From an uncultured Prevotellaceae bacterium (lineage in GTDB: Bacteria; Bacteroidota; Bacteroidia; Bacteroidales; Bacteroidaceae), in contig CACWMK010000002.1 in the NCBI GenBank assembly GCA_902761905.1, positions 124,001-188,000 of the forward strand: a stretch of 64,000 nt of DNA. The letters are read 5' to 3'. A model generated the notes under the pieces. The model did not search any database. It saw nothing but the letters and a program-made list of their open reading frames with translations, and had not been told where the DNA came from. Position numbers and translations under genes: made by a program. Positions 37,329 to 46,392 of the stretch are shown here, piece by piece. Position 1 is the stretch's first letter. Each line of letters begins with the position of its first letter.

Positions 37329-38894
37329 TTACCATTCAGCGTTCTGAGTCATGTTAGGATTGAGCTCGATCTCCTTAAGAGGAATAGGCAGGAGCTTGTG
37401 CTTGCTCTTGAAACCATACTTGTCGTTCTTGAAGAGCCACTGTACGCCCTCGGTACCGAAGGCAGGTATTTCCTTACCCTGCTGACCAAGAGCCGACTCT
37501 GCGTCGCCCCAGCGAACCAGATCCTGGAAGCGTACACTCTCGTTGCAGAGCTCCAGGCGCTTCTCGGTCTTGATGTCGTTCAGCGTTACGCTGGTCAGCG
37601 GTGTCTCCTTGGCGCGGATACGAATCTGATTGATGTAGTCGAGAGCCTTGCTGCTGTTGCCTGCCTGCAACTGAGCCTCGGCGGCCAACAGCAGAACCTC
37701 GGCATAGCGCATAATCTTCAGATTGGTGAACTGAACGCCCTGGAAGAACGACTGATCCACAACGCAGTCCTCCTTCAGCGACTGGTTCTTCCACATAAAG
37801 TAACCCTCGCAGCCATATACCAAGGCGCCCGTCTGGATGCTAACGCCAAAGTTCTTCAGCTGCTCGTAGGTCATCATGGTCTTGTTCAGACGGTAGCCGT
37901 TGGCACCTTCCCAAGCCACGAAAGCATCGTAGAGCGACTTGCGTGGGTTCATGAATCCATAGGTACCCTGGGCAATCACGGCAGCTGCCTGTCCGCTGTA
38001 GTTCATCTTGTCGGTACGCCAGCCCTGCATCAACAGGTACATATCAAACTGGTTCCACATCTGCTCGGTATCGTTACGCTTCTGAAGTTCGAATACCGAC
38101 TCGCAGTTGTTGTTGGCTGCAGCATGGAACTGCGCATCGTACTCGCCCTGATAGAGTGCATATTTGCCTGAGTTAATCACGTTGTCGAGCATGGCAGCAG
38201 CCTCACTGTTCTTACCTTCAAAGAGATAAGCCTTGCCTAAGAAAGCCTGAGCTGTCTCCTTGGTGATGCGGATGCCTCCCTCGGCATCGTTCACGTCGCT
38301 CTTCGAGGGAAGGGTTCCACTGTTGATGGCCTCGTTCAGGTCGTTCTCGATGAGTGCCCACATCTCGGCAGGATCGCTGTTGCCTAAGCGATACTCACCT
38401 GGTTCCAACAGGTGGTCCACAACAGGAGCTGTGCCAAACAGGGTTACCAGTTCGAACGAAGCCCATGCACGAAACACCTTAGCCTCGTTGATGGCGCGTT
38501 TCATAATAGAGGTTTCTCCCTGTGTCTTGTCGATAATCAGGTTGGCTTTGTAGATGACGCCATAGAGTCCTGAATAGAGACTCTGAACCATACCGTGATC
38601 GGTGCCGAAGGTGTATTCGTTGAGTTTCTCCATTTCGGCGTTGTCGCCACGCGAACCGCCACCTGTCCAGACATCGTCAGACAGACAGTTCTTGGTCATA
38701 AACCAATTGTAATGTAGGCTACGCATCTGCAGATAGAGCGAAGAGGTGGCCTGCATGGTGTTTTCGTCGTTGGTGTAGAAGTCTTCCATACTTCCCAGGT
38801 TGCCGTGCTTGGCAATGTCGAGCTCGCTGTCGCAGCTGCTAAAGCCGAGCGATGAAACAGCCAACATTGCGATATATATAATATTCTTTTTCAT
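37329..38894 (-). CDS. SusD/RagB-family glycan-binding lipoprotein
   Basis: 521 residues with lipoprotein signal SLGFSSCDSE. N-terminal TPR-like helices (WMTKN-type loop, later ITKETAQAFLGKAYLFEG) and the C-terminal SusD region with YAEVLLLAAEAQLQAG and QIRIRA are visible. Forms the lid of the SusC transporter and binds the glycan at the outer membrane. Lies 40 bases after the SusC gene on the same transcript. The 521-residue length is usual. Confidence 0.95.
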   Translation of the reverse strand: MKKNIIYIAMLAVSSLGFSSCDSELDIAKHGNLGSMEDFYTNDENTMQATSSLYLQMRSLHYNWFMTKNCLSDDVWTGGGSRGDNAEMEKLNEYTFGTDHGMVQSLYSGLYGVIYKANLIIDKTQGETSIMKRAINEAKVFRAWASFELVTLFGTAPVVDHLLEPGEYRLGNSDPAEMWALIENDLNEAINSGTLPSKSDVNDAEGGIRITKETAQAFLGKAYLFEGKNSEAAAMLDNVINSGKYALYQGEYDAQFHAAANNNCESVFELQKRNDTEQMWNQFDMYLLMQGWRTDKMNYSGQAAAVIAQGTYGFMNPRKSLYDAFVAWEGANGYRLNKTMMTYEQLKNFGVSIQTGALVYGCEGYFMWKNQSLKEDCVVDQSFFQGVQFTNLKIMRYAEVLLLAAEAQLQAGNSSKALDYINQIRIRAKETPLTSVTLNDIKTEKRLELCNESVRFQDLVRWGDAESALGQQGKEIPAFGTEGVQWLFKNDKYGFKSKHKLLPIPLKEIELNPNMTQNAEW

Positions 38895-38934
38895 AATGAT
38901 TTCAATTTTTCAATTCTTTAATTCTGTAACTCTC

Positions 38935-41900
38935 TTAGAATTCAATGTTCAGTCCCAGTACCACTTTCTTTGAGGTGGGGTAGCCGCCCTTGTCGATACC
39001 CATACCCGAGGTAGAGTTGGTAGCAGCCTCAGGATCGAAGCCTGGATACTTAGAGAAGGTGAAGAAGTCGTCGAGCGAAGCGTAGATACGGGCATGGCTC
39101 AAGGCCACTTTATTAATGAGGCTCTTAGGAAGGGTGTAACCCAGCTGAATCTGCTTGATCTTGAAGAAACTGCCATCGTAAACCAGCGCACTCGATGTGG
39201 CATACTTATCCATGTCGTTAGCGCCAGCACGGGGTACGGTGCCGTTAGGATTATCTACGGTCCAACGGTTGTTGTAGAACACCTCCTTCAAGCGGTTCGA
39301 AGCAGCGTAGTCGGGACGGTTGATACAGTTGAAAATCTTGTTACCGTGCGAACCGGTTCCGAATACGGTCAGGTCGATGCCCTTATAGGTAGCTGTGAGG
39401 GTGAGACCGTAGGTGAAGTCGGGGATAGCATCGCCGATGTATGTCAGGTCGCCATCCGATACTTTTCCGTCGCCATCCAGATCCTCGAACAGTGGGTTAC
39501 CTGTCTCCTTGTCGATGCCGGCAAACTTGTAGCCGCGGAAGTAGTAAACGGGATAGCCCTTCTCGAAATAGGTGATGGTGTAGGTGTGGAAGCTGCTACC
39601 GCTCAAACGGGTGATTGAAGGATCGATATAGGTCACCTTATTGCTCAGGGTAGAGAGGTTGGCACGGATGCTGTAGTTGAAGTCGCCGATATGGTCGCGC
39701 CAGCCCAGCTCAAACTCAAAGCCCTTGTTCTCAACGTTACCGGCATTCATGGGCGAGGTGCTGCCACCGATGATGAGCGATGGTGTGGTACCCCATACCA
39801 GCAGGTCCTTAGTCTTCTTGATAAAGTAGTCGATGCCGAAGGTCATGCGACCGCCCATCAGGATTCCGTCGAAACCAAAGTTCAGCTGTTCTGATGTCTC
39901 CCACTTCAGGTCGTCGTTACCCATGGTTGATGGGGCTGCGGCCTGGGTGTAGTTGATACCCGAAGAGAATGGATAGAGTCCGCCCAGTGCCATATCGGTG
40001 CTGTAGCTGTAGCCGCCCAATGCCGAGAGACTACCGTTCTGACCCCAGCTGGCACGGAACTTCAGACTGTCGAACCAGCTCTTGAGCGGTGCAAAGAATT
40101 TCTCTTCGCTCAGTGTCCAACCTACTGATACAGCTGGGAAATAACCCCAACGGGTTTTCTTAGAGAGCTTCGACAGGTCGGCAGCATCTGCGCGCAGCGA
40201 AGCCTGCAGCAGGTAACGGCCCATGAAATCGTAAGACAGACGGCCGAAGTAAGAGTACTTGGTACTCTCGTTGGTTTCGCCGCTCACACCCTTGGTGGCC
40301 GATGCGTTGGCATAGTTCAGATAGTAGAACAATGGGTCGTTCTTTTTCAGGGCATCCTCGCCATTGGCTGTCAGCGAACCGTTCACATTGTCGCTTGATG
40401 ACTTCTGGAACGACATACCTACCATGGCTGTAACGGTATGACCACCAAACTGTTTCATATAGTTGGCAAAGTTCTCCCACTGATAGTAGATAGAGGTTGA
40501 TGAACCTGCACTGAAGTCGAGATAGTCGCGGCTCTGCACACCGTTGCCATAGAATGGCAGACTGGTGCTGCTGCTACGTGTACCAGCCAGGCGATAACCG
40601 AAACGAGAGGTGACAGTGAGGCCTTTTAATGGTGTGAAATCGCCATAGATAGAACCGTTGATATTGAATCCCTGGTTCTTTGACCGACCGTTGTCGCGCA
40701 TAATCATGGGATGATACTGCTCGCCGGCATAGAACTTCGACACGGCATAGTAGTTACCGTTCTCGTCCTGCAGCAGCTGCTTGCCGTTGGCCTGGGCGTT
40801 TACCATCTGGTAAGGCAGGTTCTCGGCGGTGTAGGTGTCGGGAGTCAATGGGTCGAGCATCAGAATGGATGTCAGCAGCGAGCCGTACTCGCTGTTGGTA
40901 GATACCGAGCGAACATCGTATTTCTCAATCTGGTTGGTAGTACCTACCTTCAACCAGTCTTTAATCTTATATTCGGCGTTGATGGTGGCTGTGAGTCGTT
41001 TGTACACATCAGCGTCGCCTTTCACGATACCATTATTATTAAGGTACGCGAGCGAGAGGAAGTAGTTGCCGCGGTCGTTACCACCGGTGAACGAGAGGGC
41101 GTGCTTCTGCATGTGACCATGATTGAAAGCCACATCGGTCCAGGCTGTGTTGGTAACACCGTCCCAGTTCTTCAGCATATAGTCTTTCGTAAAAATGTTA
41201 CCCTCGTCCATATACTGGATATACTGCTCGGCGTTCAGCATCTTTGGGATGCGGGCCAGACTCTCGTCGGTAAACATAAAGTCGTAGGTAATCTTACCCT
41301 GTCCGGGCTTACCTTTCTTGGTGGTGATGAGAACCACACCATTACCAGCCTCGGCACCGTAGATTGCGGCAGAGGCGGCATCCTTCAGGATTTCCATCGA
41401 GGCAATGGTGCTGGGGTCGATACCACTGATATCACTCAGGCGCACACCATCAACAACGAACAATGGCTCTGAGCTTGAATTAGAGGAATAACCGCGCACG
41501 CGAATGGTTGGTGATGAACCAGGAGCAGCGCTCGACTGGATAATCTGCACCCCCGAGGTCTTACCCTGCAGGGCTTGTTGAGCGTTGGCGATGGTGCGGT
41601 TCTCCATATCCTCGGGCTTTACCTGAGAGATGGCACCTGTTACGCTACTCTTCTTCTGTACACCATAACCAACAACAACGACTTCGTCGAGTACCTTGTT
41701 GTCGGGTTTCAGGTTGATGGTCATGCCTTTCTTAGCGGCACCTTCAAAGGTCTGATAGCCGATGTAGGTCACCGTGATAACCTGTCCGGCCTTAACGTTT
41801 ACCGTAAAGTTACCATCGAAATCGGTGATGGTAGCATTCTTGGCATTACTCTTTTCTGCAACGGTGGCGCCGATAACCGGTTCACCATTCTCGTCGATCA

Positions 41901-41982
41901 CAGTGCCCTTAATTCCTTGGGCGAACGATGTCACTGACATAAACAACGCCATCAACATCAGTAAAATACTGCTCTTTTTCAT
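38935..41982 (-). CDS. SusC/RagA-family TonB-dependent transporter
   Basis: 1015 residues: signal peptide (SVTSFAQ), carboxypeptidase-like N-terminal domain (about 22-95), then the DEVVVVGYGVQKKSSVTGA segment, a plug with LFVVDGVRLSDISGIDP and AAIYGAEAGNGVVLITTKKG, and a long barrel ending in VVLGLNIEF. Imports oligosaccharides across the outer membrane with its SusD lid. First gene of a leftward operon with SusD, a lipoprotein, a CE1 esterase and GH3. Divergent from the hybrid regulator gene. Confidence 0.96.
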   Translation of the reverse strand: MKKSSILLMLMALFMSVTSFAQGIKGTVIDENGEPVIGATVAEKSNAKNATITDFDGNFTVNVKAGQVITVTYIGYQTFEGAAKKGMTINLKPDNKVLDEVVVVGYGVQKKSSVTGAISQVKPEDMENRTIANAQQALQGKTSGVQIIQSSAAPGSSPTIRVRGYSSNSSSEPLFVVDGVRLSDISGIDPSTIASMEILKDAASAAIYGAEAGNGVVLITTKKGKPGQGKITYDFMFTDESLARIPKMLNAEQYIQYMDEGNIFTKDYMLKNWDGVTNTAWTDVAFNHGHMQKHALSFTGGNDRGNYFLSLAYLNNNGIVKGDADVYKRLTATINAEYKIKDWLKVGTTNQIEKYDVRSVSTNSEYGSLLTSILMLDPLTPDTYTAENLPYQMVNAQANGKQLLQDENGNYYAVSKFYAGEQYHPMIMRDNGRSKNQGFNINGSIYGDFTPLKGLTVTSRFGYRLAGTRSSSTSLPFYGNGVQSRDYLDFSAGSSTSIYYQWENFANYMKQFGGHTVTAMVGMSFQKSSSDNVNGSLTANGEDALKKNDPLFYYLNYANASATKGVSGETNESTKYSYFGRLSYDFMGRYLLQASLRADAADLSKLSKKTRWGYFPAVSVGWTLSEEKFFAPLKSWFDSLKFRASWGQNGSLSALGGYSYSTDMALGGLYPFSSGINYTQAAAPSTMGNDDLKWETSEQLNFGFDGILMGGRMTFGIDYFIKKTKDLLVWGTTPSLIIGGSTSPMNAGNVENKGFEFELGWRDHIGDFNYSIRANLSTLSNKVTYIDPSITRLSGSSFHTYTITYFEKGYPVYYFRGYKFAGIDKETGNPLFEDLDGDGKVSDGDLTYIGDAIPDFTYGLTLTATYKGIDLTVFGTGSHGNKIFNCINRPDYAASNRLKEVFYNNRWTVDNPNGTVPRAGANDMDKYATSSALVYDGSFFKIKQIQLGYTLPKSLINKVALSHARIYASLDDFFTFSKYPGFDPEAATNSTSGMGIDKGGYPTSKKVVLGLNIEF

Positions 41983-42043
41983 TGAGATCTTAATTGTTTT
42001 GAGTTAATTGTTAGAAATATACTTTGGTTTCAAATTTCGGTTG

Positions 42044-42051
42044 CAAAGGTA
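42044..42051 (-). promoter_or_regulatory. -7 promoter box of the first SusCD operon
   Basis: Minus strand TACCTTTG followed by C, 61 bases before the SusC start at 41982. No -33 TTG is apparent, which fits a promoter needing an activator bound upstream. Confidence 0.6.
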
Positions 42052-42102
42052 AACTATAATATTAAAATATGTTTTTTTATTCTGTTTTTCGTTTTTCCTT
42101 GT

Positions 42103-42160
42103 TGTTCAAATCGCTTCGGTGGTTTTTCTAAATGTTCAAAAGTTGTCTATTATGTTCAAA
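42103..42160. promoter_or_regulatory. Three phased TGTTCAAA direct repeats (probable regulator sites)
   Basis: Copies at 42103-42110, 42133-42140 and 42153-42160, in the same orientation, start-to-start spacing 30 and 20 bases, i.e. whole numbers of helical turns. They lie in the 251-base gap between the divergent SusC and hybrid regulator genes, 52-109 bases from the SusC -7 box. This is the layout expected for an AraC-type domain of a hybrid two-component protein. Confidence 0.6.
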
Positions 42161-42198
42161 ATATCCCTAAAAAGTCCTTTAGATATGAAAGTTTTTGC

Positions 42199-42206
42199 TA
42201 ACTTTG
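42199..42206 (+). promoter_or_regulatory. -7 promoter box of the hybrid regulator gene
   Basis: TAACTTTG followed by C, 28 bases before the ATG at 42234. No -33 TTG found at 19-21 bases upstream. Confidence 0.6.
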
Positions 42207-42233
42207 CAGCAAATAACAACAATATCGACTAAA

Positions 42234-45200
42234 ATGAAACCTGATTTGAGAATCTGTTTATGCATGTTTTGCGCGGCGATGATGCTGGCTTGTCAGCGTC
42301 AGGGCACGGATAATGCTAATATTGATAAGGATGAGGAACACGACCTGGTGGTGGCACAGGAACTGTCGAACACTCGTGTGCAGTGTATCGCTGAGGATGC
42401 TGCCGGACAGTTGTGGATAGGAACATTCCGCGGACTGAACCGATACGATGGACACGAATATCACCAATATTTCTGTACGTTCGACTCGTTGGGGCTGCCC
42501 GACAATCAGATACAGAGTCTGCTATGCGACAATAAAGGACGCCTGTGGGTGGCCACTGTAAATGGCATTTGCCGATATACAAAACAGGATAACTTTGAGA
42601 AAATACCTATGCAGACGGGTAATCGCAACGCCCGGAAACTGCTGATGGACACAAAAGGACGTGTGTTTGCTTATAACGGCACAGAACTGCTGCAGTATGA
42701 TGAGCAGCACCATATATTCTTGAGCAAGGTTAACCGTACGATGACCAACCAGTCGTGGGGCGACTGCTTTATCGATGGTGCCGATGATGTCCTGTTGGCT
42801 GGTCCTGGCAACCTGCTGGTATATAGCGGTGAGACGTTTAAACTGAAAAAGGAGTTTAAGGATAGTAATAATCTCGGGTTTTATTTCTTCGAACTGTTGC
42901 CCAATGGACTAATGTTGGCATCGGGCAACGGTACACTGCTGCTGTTTGATACAAAATCGCAACAACCCATTCCGCTGAGTAGGGAGATGATGGATCGGCT
43001 CACGGCTCATGGCAGTGTGCTGCAGGCAGCCTGTCTGCTTGAGAACAATACCATACTGCTTAGCACATCGCGCAACGGACTGTTTGAACTGAACCTGCTT
43101 ACCCACACGCTACGTGGACAGGACGATGCTAACTTTACGGTTCCTGTGCCCGACGGTTATGTGACGAGAATCTTCCAGGATTCGCGCAAGAATATATGGA
43201 TGGGCACCTACGATAAGGGTATATTTGCTGACTATTATTATAAAGAGAAGTTCGGTGGTAGCGATAACTATCTTAACCGTGTGATAGAAAACTCGTCGGT
43301 ATTTGCCGTGGCTATCGACAAACAAGCGAATCTATGGGTGTCGACTCTGATGAAGGGATTGTTTGTGTACCATTCTACCACGCAGAAGGCCGAACAGATA
43401 GATATCGCTGCTTTGCCTGCTGGCGAGCGCAAGAACGCCATAACGCACATATTCTGCGACCGCGACGGACTGTTGTGGTTGTCGACCAGCAACATAGTGA
43501 TGAAATGCCATTATGATGGTGCCAGGCTGAATATACTTGGTCAATGGCAGGTGCCGATGGCTATGGACTTTGAACAAACCGATGATGGAACAGTGTGGGC
43601 TTCTACCAGTACCACATATATTTTTGCGTTCCGTCCAGGTGCTAATGAACCAGAACCTAAACAGGCATTCAACGTAGACTTTACTTTTATCCCATCACTG
43701 CTGAAGCTTAATGATGGTACTATGCTCATTTCGGCTTTCTATCAGCAGATCATGAAAATGGACCCGAAGACAGGAAAACTGAGTCAGCAGGAGATTCCTG
43801 ATATGCAGCGATGCATCCGTAAGAGTGTGTATATCCCTACCGACATGCATCAGGATAAGCACGGCAACGTGTGGATAGGTACAGTAAGCAACGGTCTGCT
43901 GTGCTACAACCTTCAGACCAATCAGATGAAACGCATAGCAGGACTGTCGTGTTCGGATGTTGGGGCCATTGAGGAAGATCAGCAAGGCAATCTGTGGATT
44001 AGCACTATGAAAGGACTGAACCGACTGGATGCTAAGACAGGTAGCATCACGGCACTGTATAAGGCCGACGGACTGGCTGGTGACGAGTTCTGCGACCGTG
44101 CTTCGTGCCGACTGCCTAACGGTAGTCTGGTGTTTGGCGGATCGGACGGTGTAACTATGTTCAACCCTGCCGAAATAGACACACTGCGTAAGATTCCACT
44201 TAAGTTATGTGACTTGAAGATACACAACCAGCTCGTACGCCCTATGGCAGACGGACCTATCGAAGCTATGCTTGATAGTTGTAAAGAAATCCGTCTGGAA
44301 CATAGTCAGAATAGTTTCGCCATTTCTTACACGGCACTTGACTTTGGCGAGTACGAGCGTGTACATTATTATTATAAACTCGAGGGATTTGATAATGACT
44401 GGATAGATGCGGGTAGTCGTCATGCTGCCGGCTATGCCAATCTGCCATCAGGGCACTATACCTTCCGTGTTCGTACGTCGGACAGTGCCAGTGATGAGGC
44501 AACCAGCGATGAGCGACAGATAAGCGTGATGGTAGAGCCTGCACCAATGTTTTCATGGTGGGCGTGGATGATATATCTGGCACTGGGTGCACTGCTGGCT
44601 TGGTATCTGTACCGTAATGCTAAACGTGTGGTTGCCGCGCGCCGTGCAGCCCGTAAGGCTGAGATGGAAAAGGAACAGGAACTGCGTACCAATCAGATGA
44701 ACATGAGTTTCTTTGCCAACATAGCCCATGAGTTCCGTACGCCGCTGACGATGATTGCCGGACCTGTGGGACAATTGGCCAAGAGCGACAAGATAGACGG
44801 CGAGGAGCGCAGTCTGCTCAGTATCGCCCAGCGCAGCATCCAACGTATGTTTAAGCTTGTAAACCAGTTGATGGACTTTAATAAACTGGAGAATGATACT
44901 TTGCGCTTGAGTGTTGAACAGATAGACGTGGTGTCACTGCTAAACAGTATCTGTGATACCTTCGAGTTTAATGTTAAGGAAAAGGGGCTGACGCTGAACC
45001 GACTCGGTATGGAAGACCAGTTGATGGCGTGGACAGACGGCGACAAACTGGAGAAGATAGTAAGCAACCTGCTGTCGAATGCTCTGAAGTTTACGCCTCG
45101 TGGAGGTAGGATTGACGTACAGTTGGACGTTGATGATAATAAGGTGAAAGTAAGTGTGGCCGATACGGGCAAGGGCATACCCGAAGAGCAGCGTGAGAAC

Positions 45201-46283
45201 ATATTTAAGCGATACTACCAGCTGGATAATCAGACCAAAGCTATTGTAAACTATGGCACAGGTATCGGTTTGTACTACTCTCGCAGATTGGCCGAACTGC
45301 ACCACGGCACGCTGACTGCCGATAATCGTGAAGATGGAACAGGGGCTGTGTTTACCTTGGTTTATCCTATGAACAAGGATGCTTATACTGATGCAGAGCG
45401 TAGACCGCTAGAAGGAGATGCAGCCCTTGCTGTCGGCGCCCAGCTATCAACTGCCCGCTCGGCTATGCCGCTTGGCTCCGCCAAGAATTGTCAACTATCA
45501 ACTGTCAATTCTCAACTTGACGAGGATGACAGACCAACAATTCTTGTTGTTGACGATGATACAGAGATTATCAACTACATGAGGATGCTGTTCTCGCAAG
45601 ATTATCGAATGATAACTTGTCTTGACGCTGACACGGCGCTTGAGGAAATGCGTGCAGAAGAGCCTAATATCGTGCTGAGCGACGTGGCCATGCCGGGTAA
45701 GGATGGTTATCAGCTTTGTCAGGAGATAAAACAGGACATCCAGTTGAGTCATATCCCGGTAATCCTTGTTACGGCTAAGATTACGGCAGAGAATCAGGTC
45801 GAGGGACTGAATGTGGGTGCTGATGCATACGTGACCAAACCATTTGAACCTGCTGTGTTGTCGGCTCTTATCCAGTCGCAGTTGAAAAACCGTGATAGAG
45901 TGCGCAAACTGCTGACAAAAGCCACAACCACAGAGGATGAAGGCGTGGACAATGCCCTGTCGGAGCAGGACAAACACTTTATGGAAGAGCTATACAAGCT
46001 GATGGAAGAGGAACTGTCGAACTCAGAGCTCGATGTGACTCGTATTACGAAGATGCTGTACATATCACGTACCAAACTATATTATAAAATCAAGGGACTG
46101 ACGGGCGAGACACCTAGTAGTTTCTTCCGCACCTATAAGCTGAACCGTGCTGCCGAGTTGCTTAAGGGCGGCAAACATACCGTGGCCGAAATCGCCGATA
46201 TGACGGGATTCAGCACGCAGAGCCACTTCTCGGTGGTATTCAAGAAACAGTTCGGTGTAACGCCTACCGAGTACAAGGGGTAG
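42234..46283 (+). CDS. Hybrid two-component system regulator (HTCS)
   Basis: 1349 residues from the ATG at 42234 (an upstream TTG at 42195 overlaps the promoter). Lipoprotein-like or membrane N-terminus (MMLACQ), a two-component propeller sensor (about 45-680), Y_Y_Y domain (about 690-770), a membrane helix (about 775-795), HisKA with His832 in NIAHEFRTPLTM, HATPase (940-1060), receiver with Asp1150 in LSDVAMPGKDG, and an AraC-type helix-turn-helix (about 1250-1349, ending with VTPTEYKG). It senses a periplasmic oligosaccharide and activates the neighbouring SusCD genes, as is known for HTCS. A linker at 1070-1095 is encoded by a repeat-like DNA segment (see separate entry). Confidence 0.95.
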   Translation: MKPDLRICLCMFCAAMMLACQRQGTDNANIDKDEEHDLVVAQELSNTRVQCIAEDAAGQLWIGTFRGLNRYDGHEYHQYFCTFDSLGLPDNQIQSLLCDNKGRLWVATVNGICRYTKQDNFEKIPMQTGNRNARKLLMDTKGRVFAYNGTELLQYDEQHHIFLSKVNRTMTNQSWGDCFIDGADDVLLAGPGNLLVYSGETFKLKKEFKDSNNLGFYFFELLPNGLMLASGNGTLLLFDTKSQQPIPLSREMMDRLTAHGSVLQAACLLENNTILLSTSRNGLFELNLLTHTLRGQDDANFTVPVPDGYVTRIFQDSRKNIWMGTYDKGIFADYYYKEKFGGSDNYLNRVIENSSVFAVAIDKQANLWVSTLMKGLFVYHSTTQKAEQIDIAALPAGERKNAITHIFCDRDGLLWLSTSNIVMKCHYDGARLNILGQWQVPMAMDFEQTDDGTVWASTSTTYIFAFRPGANEPEPKQAFNVDFTFIPSLLKLNDGTMLISAFYQQIMKMDPKTGKLSQQEIPDMQRCIRKSVYIPTDMHQDKHGNVWIGTVSNGLLCYNLQTNQMKRIAGLSCSDVGAIEEDQQGNLWISTMKGLNRLDAKTGSITALYKADGLAGDEFCDRASCRLPNGSLVFGGSDGVTMFNPAEIDTLRKIPLKLCDLKIHNQLVRPMADGPIEAMLDSCKEIRLEHSQNSFAISYTALDFGEYERVHYYYKLEGFDNDWIDAGSRHAAGYANLPSGHYTFRVRTSDSASDEATSDERQISVMVEPAPMFSWWAWMIYLALGALLAWYLYRNAKRVVAARRAARKAEMEKEQELRTNQMNMSFFANIAHEFRTPLTMIAGPVGQLAKSDKIDGEERSLLSIAQRSIQRMFKLVNQLMDFNKLENDTLRLSVEQIDVVSLLNSICDTFEFNVKEKGLTLNRLGMEDQLMAWTDGDKLEKIVSNLLSNALKFTPRGGRIDVQLDVDDNKVKVSVADTGKGIPEEQRENIFKRYYQLDNQTKAIVNYGTGIGLYYSRRLAELHHGTLTADNREDGTGAVFTLVYPMNKDAYTDAERRPLEGDAALAVGAQLSTARSAMPLGSAKNCQLSTVNSQLDEDDRPTILVVDDDTEIINYMRMLFSQDYRMITCLDADTALEEMRAEEPNIVLSDVAMPGKDGYQLCQEIKQDIQLSHIPVILVTAKITAENQVEGLNVGADAYVTKPFEPAVLSALIQSQLKNRDRVRKLLTKATTTEDEGVDNALSEQDKHFMEELYKLMEEELSNSELDVTRITKMLYISRTKLYYKIKGLTGETPSSFFRTYKLNRAAELLKGGKHTVAEIADMTGFSTQSHFSVVFKKQFGVTPTEYKG
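45441..45518. repeat. Repeat-like segment inside the hybrid regulator gene
   Basis: About 78 bases containing AACTATCAACTGTCAATTCT-type repeats and a CTTGGC-TCC-GCCAAG hairpin, resembling the TCAATTATCAATTGTCAATT-like spacers seen between genes such as at 49851. It reads in frame as residues 1070-1095, between the HATPase and receiver domains, where an insert could be tolerated. Confidence 0.55.
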
Positions 46284-46316
46284 GGATGTGTGCAATCGTT
46301 TGCAAGAATTATATAT

Positions 46317-46358
46317 GGGGATTTTTTTCTGACGCGAACAACGTATCAGAAAAATCCC
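46317..46358 (+). terminator. Hairpin after the hybrid regulator, before GH13
   Basis: GGGGATTTTTTTCTGA pairs with TCAGAAAAATCCC, an imperfect 13-bp stem with a 13-base loop. It may end the regulator transcript or hold an operator, since the right arm touches the GH13 -7 box. Confidence 0.45.
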
Positions 46359-46366
46359 TATCTTTG
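46359..46366 (+). promoter_or_regulatory. -7 promoter box of the GH13 gene
   Basis: TATCTTTG followed by C, 27 bases before the GH13 start. It directly adjoins the hairpin of 46317-46358. No -33 TTG at the usual spacing. Confidence 0.6.
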
Positions 46367-46392
46367 CAGCAGAGAATAAACTAAGAACAAAA

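Noticed and set aside
40711-41472. 253-residue plus-strand frame over SusC
   Set aside because: Shadow of the SusC gene on the other strand.
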